Position numbers and translations under genes: made by a program. The notes under the pieces were generated by a model. It did not search any database and was not told the origin of the DNA. It saw only the letters and a program-made list of their open reading frames with translations. Of a stretch of DNA of 64,000 nucleotides, positions 32,758 through 41,263 are shown in pieces (position 1 is the stretch's first letter; each line of letters begins with the position of its first letter). Source of the stretch: JBJMQS01 sp045802605 (lineage in GTDB: Bacteria > Planctomycetota > Planctomycetia > Gemmatales > Gemmataceae); assembly GCA_045802605.1 (NCBI GenBank), contig JBJMQS010000054.1:1-64000 (forward strand), read 5' to 3'.

Positions 32758-32840
32758 GGACAACCCTCGATGGCCGGGGGTAGGTCTGTTGCAATCAGCA
32801 TACCGACAAATATTGGGAAAGGCCGCGAACGTGATTTTGA

Positions 32841-35800
32841 TCAATGCCCGGCGCAAGTAATTGGAGCTACTGGCCCTTCCGGCGCTTCCGTAGCCTTACC
32901 CCACCAGCGATCATTCACTCGCTGAATCAGATAGTAGAAGACCGGCGTCAGAAAAATGCCGAACATTGTCACGCCGAGCATGCCGCTGAACACGGCCGTG
33001 CCCAAAGTTCGCCGCATTTCCGCGCCAGCGCCGCGAGCGATCACCAGCGGCACCACGCCGATAATAAACGCGAACGAAGTCATGATGATCGGTCGCAACC
33101 GCAGACGGCATGCCTCGAGCGTTGCCTCATAGGTGCTGGCCCCTTCCTCGCGCCGGGACTTGGCGAATTCCACAATGAGAATGGCGTTTTTGCACGCCAA
33201 GCCGACGAGCACGACGAAGCCCACTTGTGTAAAGATGTTGACGTCCAGCGCGGCAAACAACACGCCCGCCACAGAGCAAAGCAAACACATCGGCACAACC
33301 AGAATCACCGCTAAAGGCAATGACCAGCTTTCGTATTGCGCCGCCAGCACCAAAAAAGCGAATGTCACTGCGAGGACGAAGGCAATGGCGGCTGTGGCCC
33401 CCGTCTCCAACTGCAATAGCGCCAGTTCTGTCCATTCCGATCGCATTGCCCGCGGCAATTGAGCTTCGGTCAATTCGTCCATCCGCTGCAGCGCTTCACC
33501 CGAGCTCACACCTTCGGCCGGGCTGCCGTTGACGGCGGCCGCCGAGTACATGTTGTAGCGCGTGACCATCACTGGGCCGCTCGTCTCGCGCACGCGCATG
33601 ATGGAACCGAGCGGCACCATCGTGCCGGACTCTGAACGCAGCTTGAGCTGCTTCAAATTCTCAACCGACTCGCGGAACGTAGACCCTGCTTGCACGTTGA
33701 CTTGCCAGGTTCGCTCGAAGCGATTGAAGTCATTCACGTACCGCGAGCCGAGGTAGACCTGAAGTGCATCGAAGACCTCGCCCATATTGAGGCCCAGCGA
33801 GTGCGCCTGCGTGCGGTCAATATCGAGGAACAACCACGGCGTATTCGCCCGGAAACTGCTGGACAACGCCTGGAGGCCGGTCGTCGAGTTGCCCTTATCC
33901 ACGACTTGCTCGGTGGTCTGTTGTAACTCATGAGACCCGAGGTTGCCGCGATCCTCAATGATGATTTTGAATCCACCGACTGTGCCAAGGCCTTCTACTG
34001 GCGGCGCGGGGAACACCTCAACCAGGGCATCGACGATTTTTTGGCGATAAAGATCTCGCAGACGGGCGGCCACCACCTCGCCGCTGTCGCGCTCTCGAAA
34101 ATCCTTGAACATGACATACATCGATCCGAAATTGGGTGCGTTGGCCGTCAGCAACAGCGATTGTCCGGCGATGGCCACGGTGTGGGCCACGGCGGGGTCC
34201 TCCGCCGCGATTTGCTCGACCGCCTGCATCACTCTCTCGGAGCGTTCCAAAGCGGACGAGTCCGGCAATTGCACATTCACCAACAAGTAACCTTTGTCTT
34301 GTTGTGGAATGAAGCCCACGGGGGCTTCCTGAAAACCAAACCAAGTCAGCCCCAACAAAGCCGCATAAATCGGCAACACCAATACCGCGAGCCGCAGCAG
34401 TCGGCCAACCGCCCCGACGTATCCTTCTGTAATCCGGCCAAAAATGTCGTTGAACCAACCGAAGAAGCGTTTCAACACCCCATTGAGAAAAGGCCCAACC
34501 AACCGGCCCAGATAGATGCCAACGACCGCGGCAATGATCGCCAAAACAGTCCTTGCCGTTGCGCCGCCCGATTGGGGTGCTACGGTCGTGGCGAGCCACC
34601 AGCCTAACAGCGCGCCCAACACGGGGAATGTCAGGCGCGGCAACGCTTCCGCTTCATGCTTTGGCTTCAACAAAAGCGCTGAAAGCGCCGGGCTGAGCGT
34701 GAGTGAATTGAACGCCGAGATCACCGTAGATACGGCAATCGTCAGTGCGAATTGGCGATAAAATTGCCCGGTGATGCCGGTGATGAACGCGACCGGCACG
34801 AAGACCGCCGCCAACACTAAGCCAATCGCGATCACCGGCCCTGACACTTGCTGCATCGCCAATACCGTGGCGTCGTACGGACTTAAGCCGGTTTCGATGT
34901 GATGCTCGACCGCTTCGACGACGACGATCGCATCGTCAACGACGATGCCGATCGCGAGCACGAGCCCGAACAGCGTCAGATTATTCAAACTGAATTGCAT
35001 GCCCTTCATGACCGCGAAGGTGCCAATGATCGCCACAGGCACGGCCGCGAGGGGAATCAACGCGCTGCGCCAGCTTTGCAGGAACACTAAGACGACGATG
35101 GCCACCAGAATGATCGCGTCACGCAATGTGTGAAACACTTCAACGATCGATTCTTCGATGAACGGCGTGGTGTCATAGACGATCTTATAGTCGAGGCCTT
35201 CGCTAAATCGCTGTTTCAATTCCTCCATCTTGTTCCGGACTAACTTGGCCGTGTCGAGCGCGTTGTAGCCGGGCTGCTGATAGATCGAAAGCGCAACCGA
35301 AGGCTTGCGATCCATGGTGCAAGTCTGGTCATACGTCTGAGCACCGAGTTCAATTCGTGCCACGTCTTGAAGCTGCACGATCCGGCCATCGGTATCTGTC
35401 TTGAGGATCATCGCCGCGAATTGGTCTGTATCGGCGAGCCGGCCCAGAGTGGTCATCGTGTACTGAAACACCTGGCCATGACTGACGGGCGGCTGGCCGA
35501 TCTGGCCGGCCGCGACCTGCACGTTTTGCTGCGAAATCGCGCGGACAACGTCGTCAGCCGAGAGGCCGCGGGCCGACATCTTCTCCGGATCGAGCCACAC
35601 TCGCATCGAGTAATCGCGCTGACCGAGATAGGTGATGTCGCCAACACCAGCCAATCGGGCCAACTCATCGCGAATTTGAATCGTGGCGTAGTTCGACAAA
35701 TAGAGATTGTCGCGGGTGCCATTCGGTGAATAGAGATTGACGATCATCAATACGGTGGGCGATTTCTTCCGCACCGTCACGCCGCGGCGACGGACCAGAT

Positions 35801-36161
35801 CCGGTAGCACTGGCTCCGCGAGGGCCACGCGGTTTTGCACGAGCACCTGGGCCATGTTCAAGTCCACTCCCAGCCGAAATGTAACCGTCAATGTGTAGGT
35901 GCCATCGTTGGTGCATTGCGAGGACATATACATCATGCCTTCGACACCATTCACCTGTTGTTCGATCGGCGCGGCCACCGTGTCGGCCACGACCTGTGCG
36001 TTGGCGCCCGGATATATGCCGAACACCTCGACAGTCGGCGGAGCAATCTCGGGGTACTGCGCGATCGGGAGTGTGTAAAGCGCAAGGCTTCCGGCCAGGG
36101 TGATGATGATTGACAACACCGTGGCGAAGACCGGTCGATCGATGAAGAAACGCGCGAACAT
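32841..36161 (-). CDS. RND efflux pump inner-membrane subunit (HAE1 family), second
   Basis: 1106 residues, AcrB/MexB type. It exports hydrophobic compounds with proton antiport. Visible features: N-terminal FARFFIDRPVFATVLSIII, PIEQQVNGVEGMMYM, the TM4 proton-relay pair in GIVVDDAIVVVEAVEHH, and the TM10 Lys in GLACKNAILIVEFAKSRREE. An extra TM-rich segment of about 60 residues lies in the middle (after LLLKPKHEAEALPRL), longer than usual. AGAGG 5 bases before the ATG at 36161. It follows the other RND gene by 39 bases, so the operon has two pumps that may form a heteromer, as MdtBC does. No outer-membrane channel gene nearby. Confidence 0.95.
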   Translation of the reverse strand: MFARFFIDRPVFATVLSIIITLAGSLALYTLPIAQYPEIAPPTVEVFGIYPGANAQVVADTVAAPIEQQVNGVEGMMYMSSQCTNDGTYTLTVTFRLGVDLNMAQVLVQNRVALAEPVLPDLVRRRGVTVRKKSPTVLMIVNLYSPNGTRDNLYLSNYATIQIRDELARLAGVGDITYLGQRDYSMRVWLDPEKMSARGLSADDVVRAISQQNVQVAAGQIGQPPVSHGQVFQYTMTTLGRLADTDQFAAMILKTDTDGRIVQLQDVARIELGAQTYDQTCTMDRKPSVALSIYQQPGYNALDTAKLVRNKMEELKQRFSEGLDYKIVYDTTPFIEESIVEVFHTLRDAIILVAIVVLVFLQSWRSALIPLAAVPVAIIGTFAVMKGMQFSLNNLTLFGLVLAIGIVVDDAIVVVEAVEHHIETGLSPYDATVLAMQQVSGPVIAIGLVLAAVFVPVAFITGITGQFYRQFALTIAVSTVISAFNSLTLSPALSALLLKPKHEAEALPRLTFPVLGALLGWWLATTVAPQSGGATARTVLAIIAAVVGIYLGRLVGPFLNGVLKRFFGWFNDIFGRITEGYVGAVGRLLRLAVLVLPIYAALLGLTWFGFQEAPVGFIPQQDKGYLLVNVQLPDSSALERSERVMQAVEQIAAEDPAVAHTVAIAGQSLLLTANAPNFGSMYVMFKDFRERDSGEVVAARLRDLYRQKIVDALVEVFPAPPVEGLGTVGGFKIIIEDRGNLGSHELQQTTEQVVDKGNSTTGLQALSSSFRANTPWLFLDIDRTQAHSLGLNMGEVFDALQVYLGSRYVNDFNRFERTWQVNVQAGSTFRESVENLKQLKLRSESGTMVPLGSIMRVRETSGPVMVTRYNMYSAAAVNGSPAEGVSSGEALQRMDELTEAQLPRAMRSEWTELALLQLETGATAAIAFVLAVTFAFLVLAAQYESWSLPLAVILVVPMCLLCSVAGVLFAALDVNIFTQVGFVVLVGLACKNAILIVEFAKSRREEGASTYEATLEACRLRLRPIIMTSFAFIIGVVPLVIARGAGAEMRRTLGTAVFSGMLGVTMFGIFLTPVFYYLIQRVNDRWWGKATEAPEGPVAPITCAGH

Positions 36162-36200
36162 CACTACCTCTTGCGGCCCCGACTGTGGGGGAAGTCCGCA

Positions 36201-39200
36201 TTACATTCTCGGAGTTCCCTTGCCTCGTCCCATCAGGATTTTTGGCATCCACCGCATGGAAAACAGTCGCAGCACCGTATCGCTGATCCGGCGAATCCAA
36301 ACGGAGTGTAATATCTCAGCCTCGCTCATGCGATCGACGACCGAAAAGAATACCGGCGTGAGTAGCAAGCCGAAAAATGTCACTCCCAACATTCCGGAAA
36401 ACACGGCCGTCCCCAAGGTGCGGCGCATTTCGGCGCCAGCACCACTGGAAATCAACAATGGGGTCACGCCCAGGACAAAGGCCATCGACGTCATGATGAT
36501 GGGCCGCAAGCGCAGCTTACACGCTTCGATGGCCGCGTCGGTAATGCTCAGTCCTTCTTCACGCTTTTTCTTGGCGAACTCGACGATCAAGATGGCATTC
36601 TTGCTGGCGAGCCCGACCAGTACCACGAATCCGATCTGCGTAAAGATGTTGATGTCTTGCTTCGCAATCCACACGCCGGTGATTGCGCTGAGTAAGCACA
36701 TGGGCACGACCAAGATCACCGCCAACGGCAGCGCCCAGCTTTCGTATTGCGCGGCCAACACGAGAAAGACCATGATGACGGCGAAGAAGAAAATCATGAG
36801 CGCCGTGTTGCCCGCCTGCAGTTCCAGGTATGCCATCTCGCTCCATTCGTAACCGAGGGACGGTGCTTTCTCCCGGTCAGTGAGGTTCTTCATAATTTCG
36901 ATTCCCTGGCCAGAGCTAACCCCGGGCAAGGTATTACCTTGAATGGCAGAGGCCGCGTACATGTTGTAGCGCGTCAGAATCGGCGGCCCGTTGATGTCTC
37001 GCACGTTGGCGAGGGTGCCGAGCCGGAGCATTTCGCCACGGTTATTGCGCACCTCGAGTCGCTTTACGTCTTCCGCCTCATCGCGAAAGTGCGCGTCGGC
37101 CTGGACCACGACCTGCCAAGTACGGCCAAACAGATTGAAATCATTCACATATAGCGATCCCAAAAACACCTGCAGAGTGTCGAACACGTCGCGCAGAAAC
37201 ACGCCGCGTGTCATGCACTCCTTGCGATCGATATCGGCGAACAGCTGCGGAGCATTGGCGCGGAAAACCGTAAAAACGGTCGTCAATCCGGCCTCTTTCT
37301 TGCTTTGCTCCACAAGGTGGTCGGTCTGTTCCTGAAGCCCGACCGGTCCCAGAACACCGCCGCGATCCTCGAGCATGAGCTTAAAGCCCCCGGCCCGGCC
37401 GACGCCACGCACCGGGGGTGGGGCAAAAATGGCCGGGGCGGCCTCCATGATCTCCGCCGCGAATCGCCGGCGGATATTGGCGGCAATCGCTTCACCATAC
37501 ATACCCGGCGATCGCCGCTCATCGTAGGGTTTCAGAATCACGAACTGGGAGCCGAAGTTCGAGCCGAAGGCGCTGAGCAAAAACGATTGCCCTGCCACGG
37601 TCACCACATGTCCGACGCCTGGAGTCTCCAGCGCGATCTTCTCGCATTTCCGCATCACTTCCAGCGTGCGCTCCGTCGAGGCCGCGTCGGGCAATTGCAC
37701 GTTCACGAGCAAATAGCCCATGTCTTGCGAAGGGATGAATCCGGTGGGCAGTTGTCGAAATCCCCATGTCGTCAGCACAACCAATACGCCATAGATGCCC
37801 AGGACCAAGCCCCATCGCCGCAAGAGGTGCCGCATCGCGCGCAAATAAACCGACGACAAACTGGCGAAGCCGGCGTTGAACTTTGCGAAGAACCAAGTGA
37901 AAGGTTTGGACAAAACCCGGAATGGCGCGCCCAAGATTCCGCGTTTGGGCTGTCCTTGCCCCTTCGGCCGCAGCAGACGAGCGGCCAGCGCAGGGCTCAA
38001 GGTCAGCGAGTTGAAGGCCGAGATCACCGTGGAGACGGCAATTGTCAGGGCGAATTGCCGGAAGAATGAACCGGTGATGCCGCTGATGAACGCACACGGG
38101 ATGAACACCGCCGAAAGCACAAGCGCCACGGCGACGACCGGGCCCGATACCTGCTTCATCGCCAACACCGTGGCGTCGTAGGGGCTCAAGCCGGTTTCAA
38201 TGTGATGTTCGACCGCCTCGACCACCACAATCGCATCATCAACGACGATGCCGATCGCGAGCACGAGGCCGAAAAGCGTCAAGTTATTAAGGCTAAAACC
38301 ACCCAACGCCATTGCGGCGAAGGTCCCAACAATCGCGACCGGCACGGCTACCAGCGGAATGATTGCGCTGCGCCAACTTTGCAGGAACAACAAAACCACA
38401 ATTGCCACCAGACCGATCGCCTCGGCCAGCGTCTTGTAAACTTCGTGAATCGATTCGCGGATGTAGGGCGTCGTGTCGTATTGCACTTCCCATTGCATGC
38501 CATCGGGGAAGTCCTTTTGCAACTCGGCCATCTTGGCCTTCACGGTGTCGGCCACGTCGAGTGCATTGGCGTCAGGGAGTTGAAAGATCGGCAAGCCAAC
38601 CGATATTCGGCCATCCAGAAAGCACGACACGTCCAAGTTTTTGCCGCCCAATTCAACTCGCGCGACATCCTTGAGTTGAACCACTTGGCCCGCGCTGCCA
38701 GTCTTGAGGACGACGTTTTCGTATTGCTCCACCGTTGAAAGCCGGCCGAGCGTGTCGAGCGTGATTTCGAGGGGCTGACCTGTCTTGACCGGTGGCTGAC
38801 CAATTTTGCCGGTGGCCACTTCTCGGTTTTGCAAGCGTAGTGCTTGGACCACATCGCCGGCGGTCAATCGCCGCGATGCCAGCTTTTGCGGATCCAGCCA
38901 GATGCGCATCGAGAAATCGCGCTGCCCGGTGATGAGTACATCGCTGACCCCGGGCAAACGGGAAAGTTCGTCGCGCAATCGGATGTTGGCGAAGTTCGAA
39001 AGAAAGAGTTGATCGTAGCGCTCATCCGGCGCGTTGATATTGACGGAGCAAAGGATGTCGGGTGAGCGTTTTCGCGTCGTCACGCCGGTCTGCTTGATGA
39101 CGTCCGGCATATTCGGAATGGCGAGCGAGACGCGGTTCTGCACCAAGACTTGTGCCATGTTCAGATTGACGCCGGTCTGAAACGTAACCGTCAGGTTGTA

Positions 39201-39464
39201 AGAGCCGTCATTGGTGCATTGAGAGGACATGTACATCATGCCCTCGACGCCATTCACCTGTTGCTCAATCGGCGCGGCCACAGTTTCCGCCACGACTTGG
39301 GCGCTCGCGCCGGGATAGCGGCAATCGACTTGAATGGTTGGCGGTGTAATCGAAGGAAACATGGCGATAGGCAGACGGAACACCGCGATCCCGCCCGCCA
39401 ACGTGATCACGATGGAAAGCACCGCCGCAAAGATCGGCCGATCGATAAAAAACCGCGCAAACAC
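36201..39464 (-). CDS. RND efflux pump inner-membrane subunit (HAE1 family), first
   Basis: 1087 residues, AcrB type with GIVVDDAIVVVEAVEHH (TM4 Asp pair) and GLASKNAILIVEFAKKKREE (TM10 Lys). The start is GTG, 8 bases after AAGGAA and 11 bases after the adaptor gene stop. Closely related to the second pump (identical runs such as PIEQQVNGVEGMMYMSSQCT), implying duplication followed by divergence. Expected partners are the adaptor encoded just upstream and a TolC-like protein encoded elsewhere. Confidence 0.95.
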   Translation of the reverse strand: MFARFFIDRPIFAAVLSIVITLAGGIAVFRLPIAMFPSITPPTIQVDCRYPGASAQVVAETVAAPIEQQVNGVEGMMYMSSQCTNDGSYNLTVTFQTGVNLNMAQVLVQNRVSLAIPNMPDVIKQTGVTTRKRSPDILCSVNINAPDERYDQLFLSNFANIRLRDELSRLPGVSDVLITGQRDFSMRIWLDPQKLASRRLTAGDVVQALRLQNREVATGKIGQPPVKTGQPLEITLDTLGRLSTVEQYENVVLKTGSAGQVVQLKDVARVELGGKNLDVSCFLDGRISVGLPIFQLPDANALDVADTVKAKMAELQKDFPDGMQWEVQYDTTPYIRESIHEVYKTLAEAIGLVAIVVLLFLQSWRSAIIPLVAVPVAIVGTFAAMALGGFSLNNLTLFGLVLAIGIVVDDAIVVVEAVEHHIETGLSPYDATVLAMKQVSGPVVAVALVLSAVFIPCAFISGITGSFFRQFALTIAVSTVISAFNSLTLSPALAARLLRPKGQGQPKRGILGAPFRVLSKPFTWFFAKFNAGFASLSSVYLRAMRHLLRRWGLVLGIYGVLVVLTTWGFRQLPTGFIPSQDMGYLLVNVQLPDAASTERTLEVMRKCEKIALETPGVGHVVTVAGQSFLLSAFGSNFGSQFVILKPYDERRSPGMYGEAIAANIRRRFAAEIMEAAPAIFAPPPVRGVGRAGGFKLMLEDRGGVLGPVGLQEQTDHLVEQSKKEAGLTTVFTVFRANAPQLFADIDRKECMTRGVFLRDVFDTLQVFLGSLYVNDFNLFGRTWQVVVQADAHFRDEAEDVKRLEVRNNRGEMLRLGTLANVRDINGPPILTRYNMYAASAIQGNTLPGVSSGQGIEIMKNLTDREKAPSLGYEWSEMAYLELQAGNTALMIFFFAVIMVFLVLAAQYESWALPLAVILVVPMCLLSAITGVWIAKQDINIFTQIGFVVLVGLASKNAILIVEFAKKKREEGLSITDAAIEACKLRLRPIIMTSMAFVLGVTPLLISSGAGAEMRRTLGTAVFSGMLGVTFFGLLLTPVFFSVVDRMSEAEILHSVWIRRISDTVLRLFSMRWMPKILMGRGKGTPRM

Positions 39465-39475
39465 CGTTCAATTCC

Positions 39476-40648
39476 TTACGACTTGGCGGCTTCCTTCACG
39501 TTGTCAGTCGTTCCCGGACTGGGTTTCTCAGCCATTTTCGGATCCACGGTCAAGCCGGGGCGCACTCGCTGCAATCCGCTCACGATCACGCGATCGCCCA
39601 TCGCCACGCCCTGCTCGATGGCGCGGAGGTTTTCTTGCTGTGGACCGACCTTGACTCTGCGGTACTGCACCACATTTTTGTCATCGACCACGTAGATGAA
39701 CTTCTGCCCTTGATCGGTGCCGAGCGATTGCTCCGGAACCATGATGGCGGGCCGCGGCTGGCCCACGGGCATGCGGATGCGCACAAACAGGCCCGGTGAG
39801 AGAATCCGCTTGGGATTAGCGAAGAGACCTCGGACCCGCAACGTGCCGGTGTTGGTGACGAGCCGATTATCCACGAAGTCGATCGTGCCGTTCATCGAAA
39901 ATCCTTCTTCATCAGTCAGGCCAAGCTCGACCGGCAGCGCGGCCTCCCGGGCCGATTGGATCCTGCCTTCACGCACCATGCGCCGAAGACGCAACAGCGT
40001 TCGTTCGTCGACATCGAAGTACGCATACATTGGGTCGCTGGTGATAATGGTGGTCAACATCGTCTCGTCAGCCTTGACCAAGTTGCCCGGATCGACCATT
40101 TGCCGGCTGATGCGACCCGACAGTGGCGCTGTAAGTTTCGTGAAGCTCAAATTGAGCTTGGCCAAATCGAGTTGCGCTCGGGAGGCGCGAACAGAAGCTT
40201 CCGCCTCCAACCGATCGCCGGCGACGCGCTCGAACTCTTCTTCCGACATCGCACTGCGCTTCACCATCGCTTGGGCCCTTTTGTAATCGGCCGAGAGCCG
40301 ATTGAAGTGCGCTTCGGCGACGCCGAGATTGGCGGCCGCGCGGTCCACATCGGCCGAATAAGTGCGAGGATCGATTTCGAAAAGCAGATCGCCTTCCTTG
40401 ACGTCAGCCCCCTCTTTGAAGTTCACGCGATCGAGATAACCGGTGACACGGGCGCGCACCTCGACCGATCGCACCGCTTCGGTCCGGCCGGTGAACTCCT
40501 CAAACTCGGTGACTGGCTTTTGCACCGGCGAGGCGACCAACACCTCGGGCGGTTTAGGCTCCGCAGTTGGCGGCTTGCGATTGCAGCCCACCCCTGCGAG
40601 GAGGAGCACGGAAATGAGCACTAGGGACATTTTGCCTGTAGTTTGCAT
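39476..40648 (-). CDS. RND efflux periplasmic adaptor (MFP/HlyD family)
   Basis: 390 residues. Lipoprotein signal (MSLVLISVLLLAGVGC) anchors it to the membrane; VRARVTGYLDRVNFKEGADV and GDLLFEIDPRTY form the lipoyl-like half, followed by an alpha-hairpin (about 100-170) and the barrel with LTAPLSGRISRQMVDPGN. This is the AcrA/MexA type adaptor that links the RND pumps to the outer-membrane channel. First gene of the MFP-RND-RND operon. The ATG at 40648 gives a normal signal with a basic residue; ATG at 40630 is an alternative. Confidence 0.94.
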   Translation of the reverse strand: MQTTGKMSLVLISVLLLAGVGCNRKPPTAEPKPPEVLVASPVQKPVTEFEEFTGRTEAVRSVEVRARVTGYLDRVNFKEGADVKEGDLLFEIDPRTYSADVDRAAANLGVAEAHFNRLSADYKRAQAMVKRSAMSEEEFERVAGDRLEAEASVRASRAQLDLAKLNLSFTKLTAPLSGRISRQMVDPGNLVKADETMLTTIITSDPMYAYFDVDERTLLRLRRMVREGRIQSAREAALPVELGLTDEEGFSMNGTIDFVDNRLVTNTGTLRVRGLFANPKRILSPGLFVRIRMPVGQPRPAIMVPEQSLGTDQGQKFIYVVDDKNVVQYRRVKVGPQQENLRAIEQGVAMGDRVIVSGLQRVRPGLTVDPKMAEKPSPGTTDNVKEAAKS

Positions 40649-40729
40649 TCCCTTATTATCCCGAAGTGTGGTACCGGGTGGGGGGCTCGCATTGTGTACG
40701 GCCGCAAAGCTTACGCCACTCATTTAACG

Positions 40730-40778
40730 GAACTGACCGGTCAGTTCTATTTTAGGCCAAGTCCGAGCTTCTTCGCAA
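40730..40778 (-). promoter_or_regulatory. Promoter with perfect 18-bp palindromic operator for the efflux operon
   Basis: On the minus strand TTGCGA (40778-40773), 18 bases, TAAAAT (40754-40749), then GAACTGACCGGTCAGTTC (40747-40730). The palindrome is perfect and covers the expected start of transcription, the classic position for repression. Its ACTGACCGGTCAGT core is like operators of TetR-family repressors of efflux genes. No tetR gene lies in the window. Confidence 0.7.
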
Positions 40779-40786
40779 GGGGCACC

Positions 40787-40996
40787 TTACAGACGCCCTA
40801 ATAAGGGCGTTGCTCTCCCATTCTCAAAGTCTGAATCCGCTTGCTCACCAATCTTTTCCCATTTTCCCGCCGCAATATCTGCCTCAATTTGTTTGTCCCA
40901 TTTGGTGTTAACAAAAACCTCAAACCACTTGAGGAAGGCTTGGAGATCCTCTGGAGTCAAACAGGCTACCTCTCGTTTGAGCATCTCAATATTCAT
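40787..40996 (-). CDS. Small antitoxin-like protein
   Basis: 69 residues: MNIEMLKREVACLTPEDLQA, FLKWFEVFVNTKWDKQIEAD, IAAGKWEKIGEQADSDFENG. The order, a short helix, a WF-x-x-F segment, WDKQIE..DIAAGK and a polar tail, resembles small orphan antitoxin-like proteins that usually precede a RelE-type toxin. No toxin gene follows; the efflux promoter does. AGGA precedes the ATG. Solitary antitoxin or unrelated; uncertain. Confidence 0.6.
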   Translation of the reverse strand: MNIEMLKREVACLTPEDLQAFLKWFEVFVNTKWDKQIEADIAAGKWEKIGEQADSDFENGRATPLLGRL

Positions 40997-41028
40997 TTGG
41001 ACGTCCTATGATGGAACCGTAAGCCACC

Positions 41029-41241
41029 TCACTTAAGAGACTCCCACCACATTGCGCCGAGGCATAACGCGGCCGCCCCGACGATAGTCAACAACCATCC
41101 AAAACCAGTCAAACACGATTCCACCGCTGCACCGCAATGGACGCAAAGCTTTTCAGGTCCAAATATGCCCTCAGGATTGTAAACGCACTCTCGCCGCGTA
41201 AGGATGCGGCCACAGCCTCCACAGCGTCGAAAAGAAAACAT
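41029..41241 (-). CDS. Zinc-ribbon plus TM small protein
   Basis: 70 residues. C-G-G-C near the N terminus and C-V-H-C near residue 35 form a zinc ribbon (FRRCGGCGRILTRRECV, KLCVHCGAAVE), followed by one membrane helix (WLLTIVGAAALCLGAMWW). Probably membrane-anchored with the ribbon in the cytoplasm. Function unknown; 32 bases separate it from the antitoxin-like gene. Confidence 0.6.
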   Translation of the reverse strand: MFSFRRCGGCGRILTRRECVYNPEGIFGPEKLCVHCGAAVESCLTGFGWLLTIVGAAALCLGAMWWESLK

Positions 41242-41263
41242 GAATCAATTCCGACCGAACAAA

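Noticed and set aside
40787..40996. Toxin-antitoxin pair
   Set aside because: Only an antitoxin-like frame is present; no toxin frame follows or precedes it.
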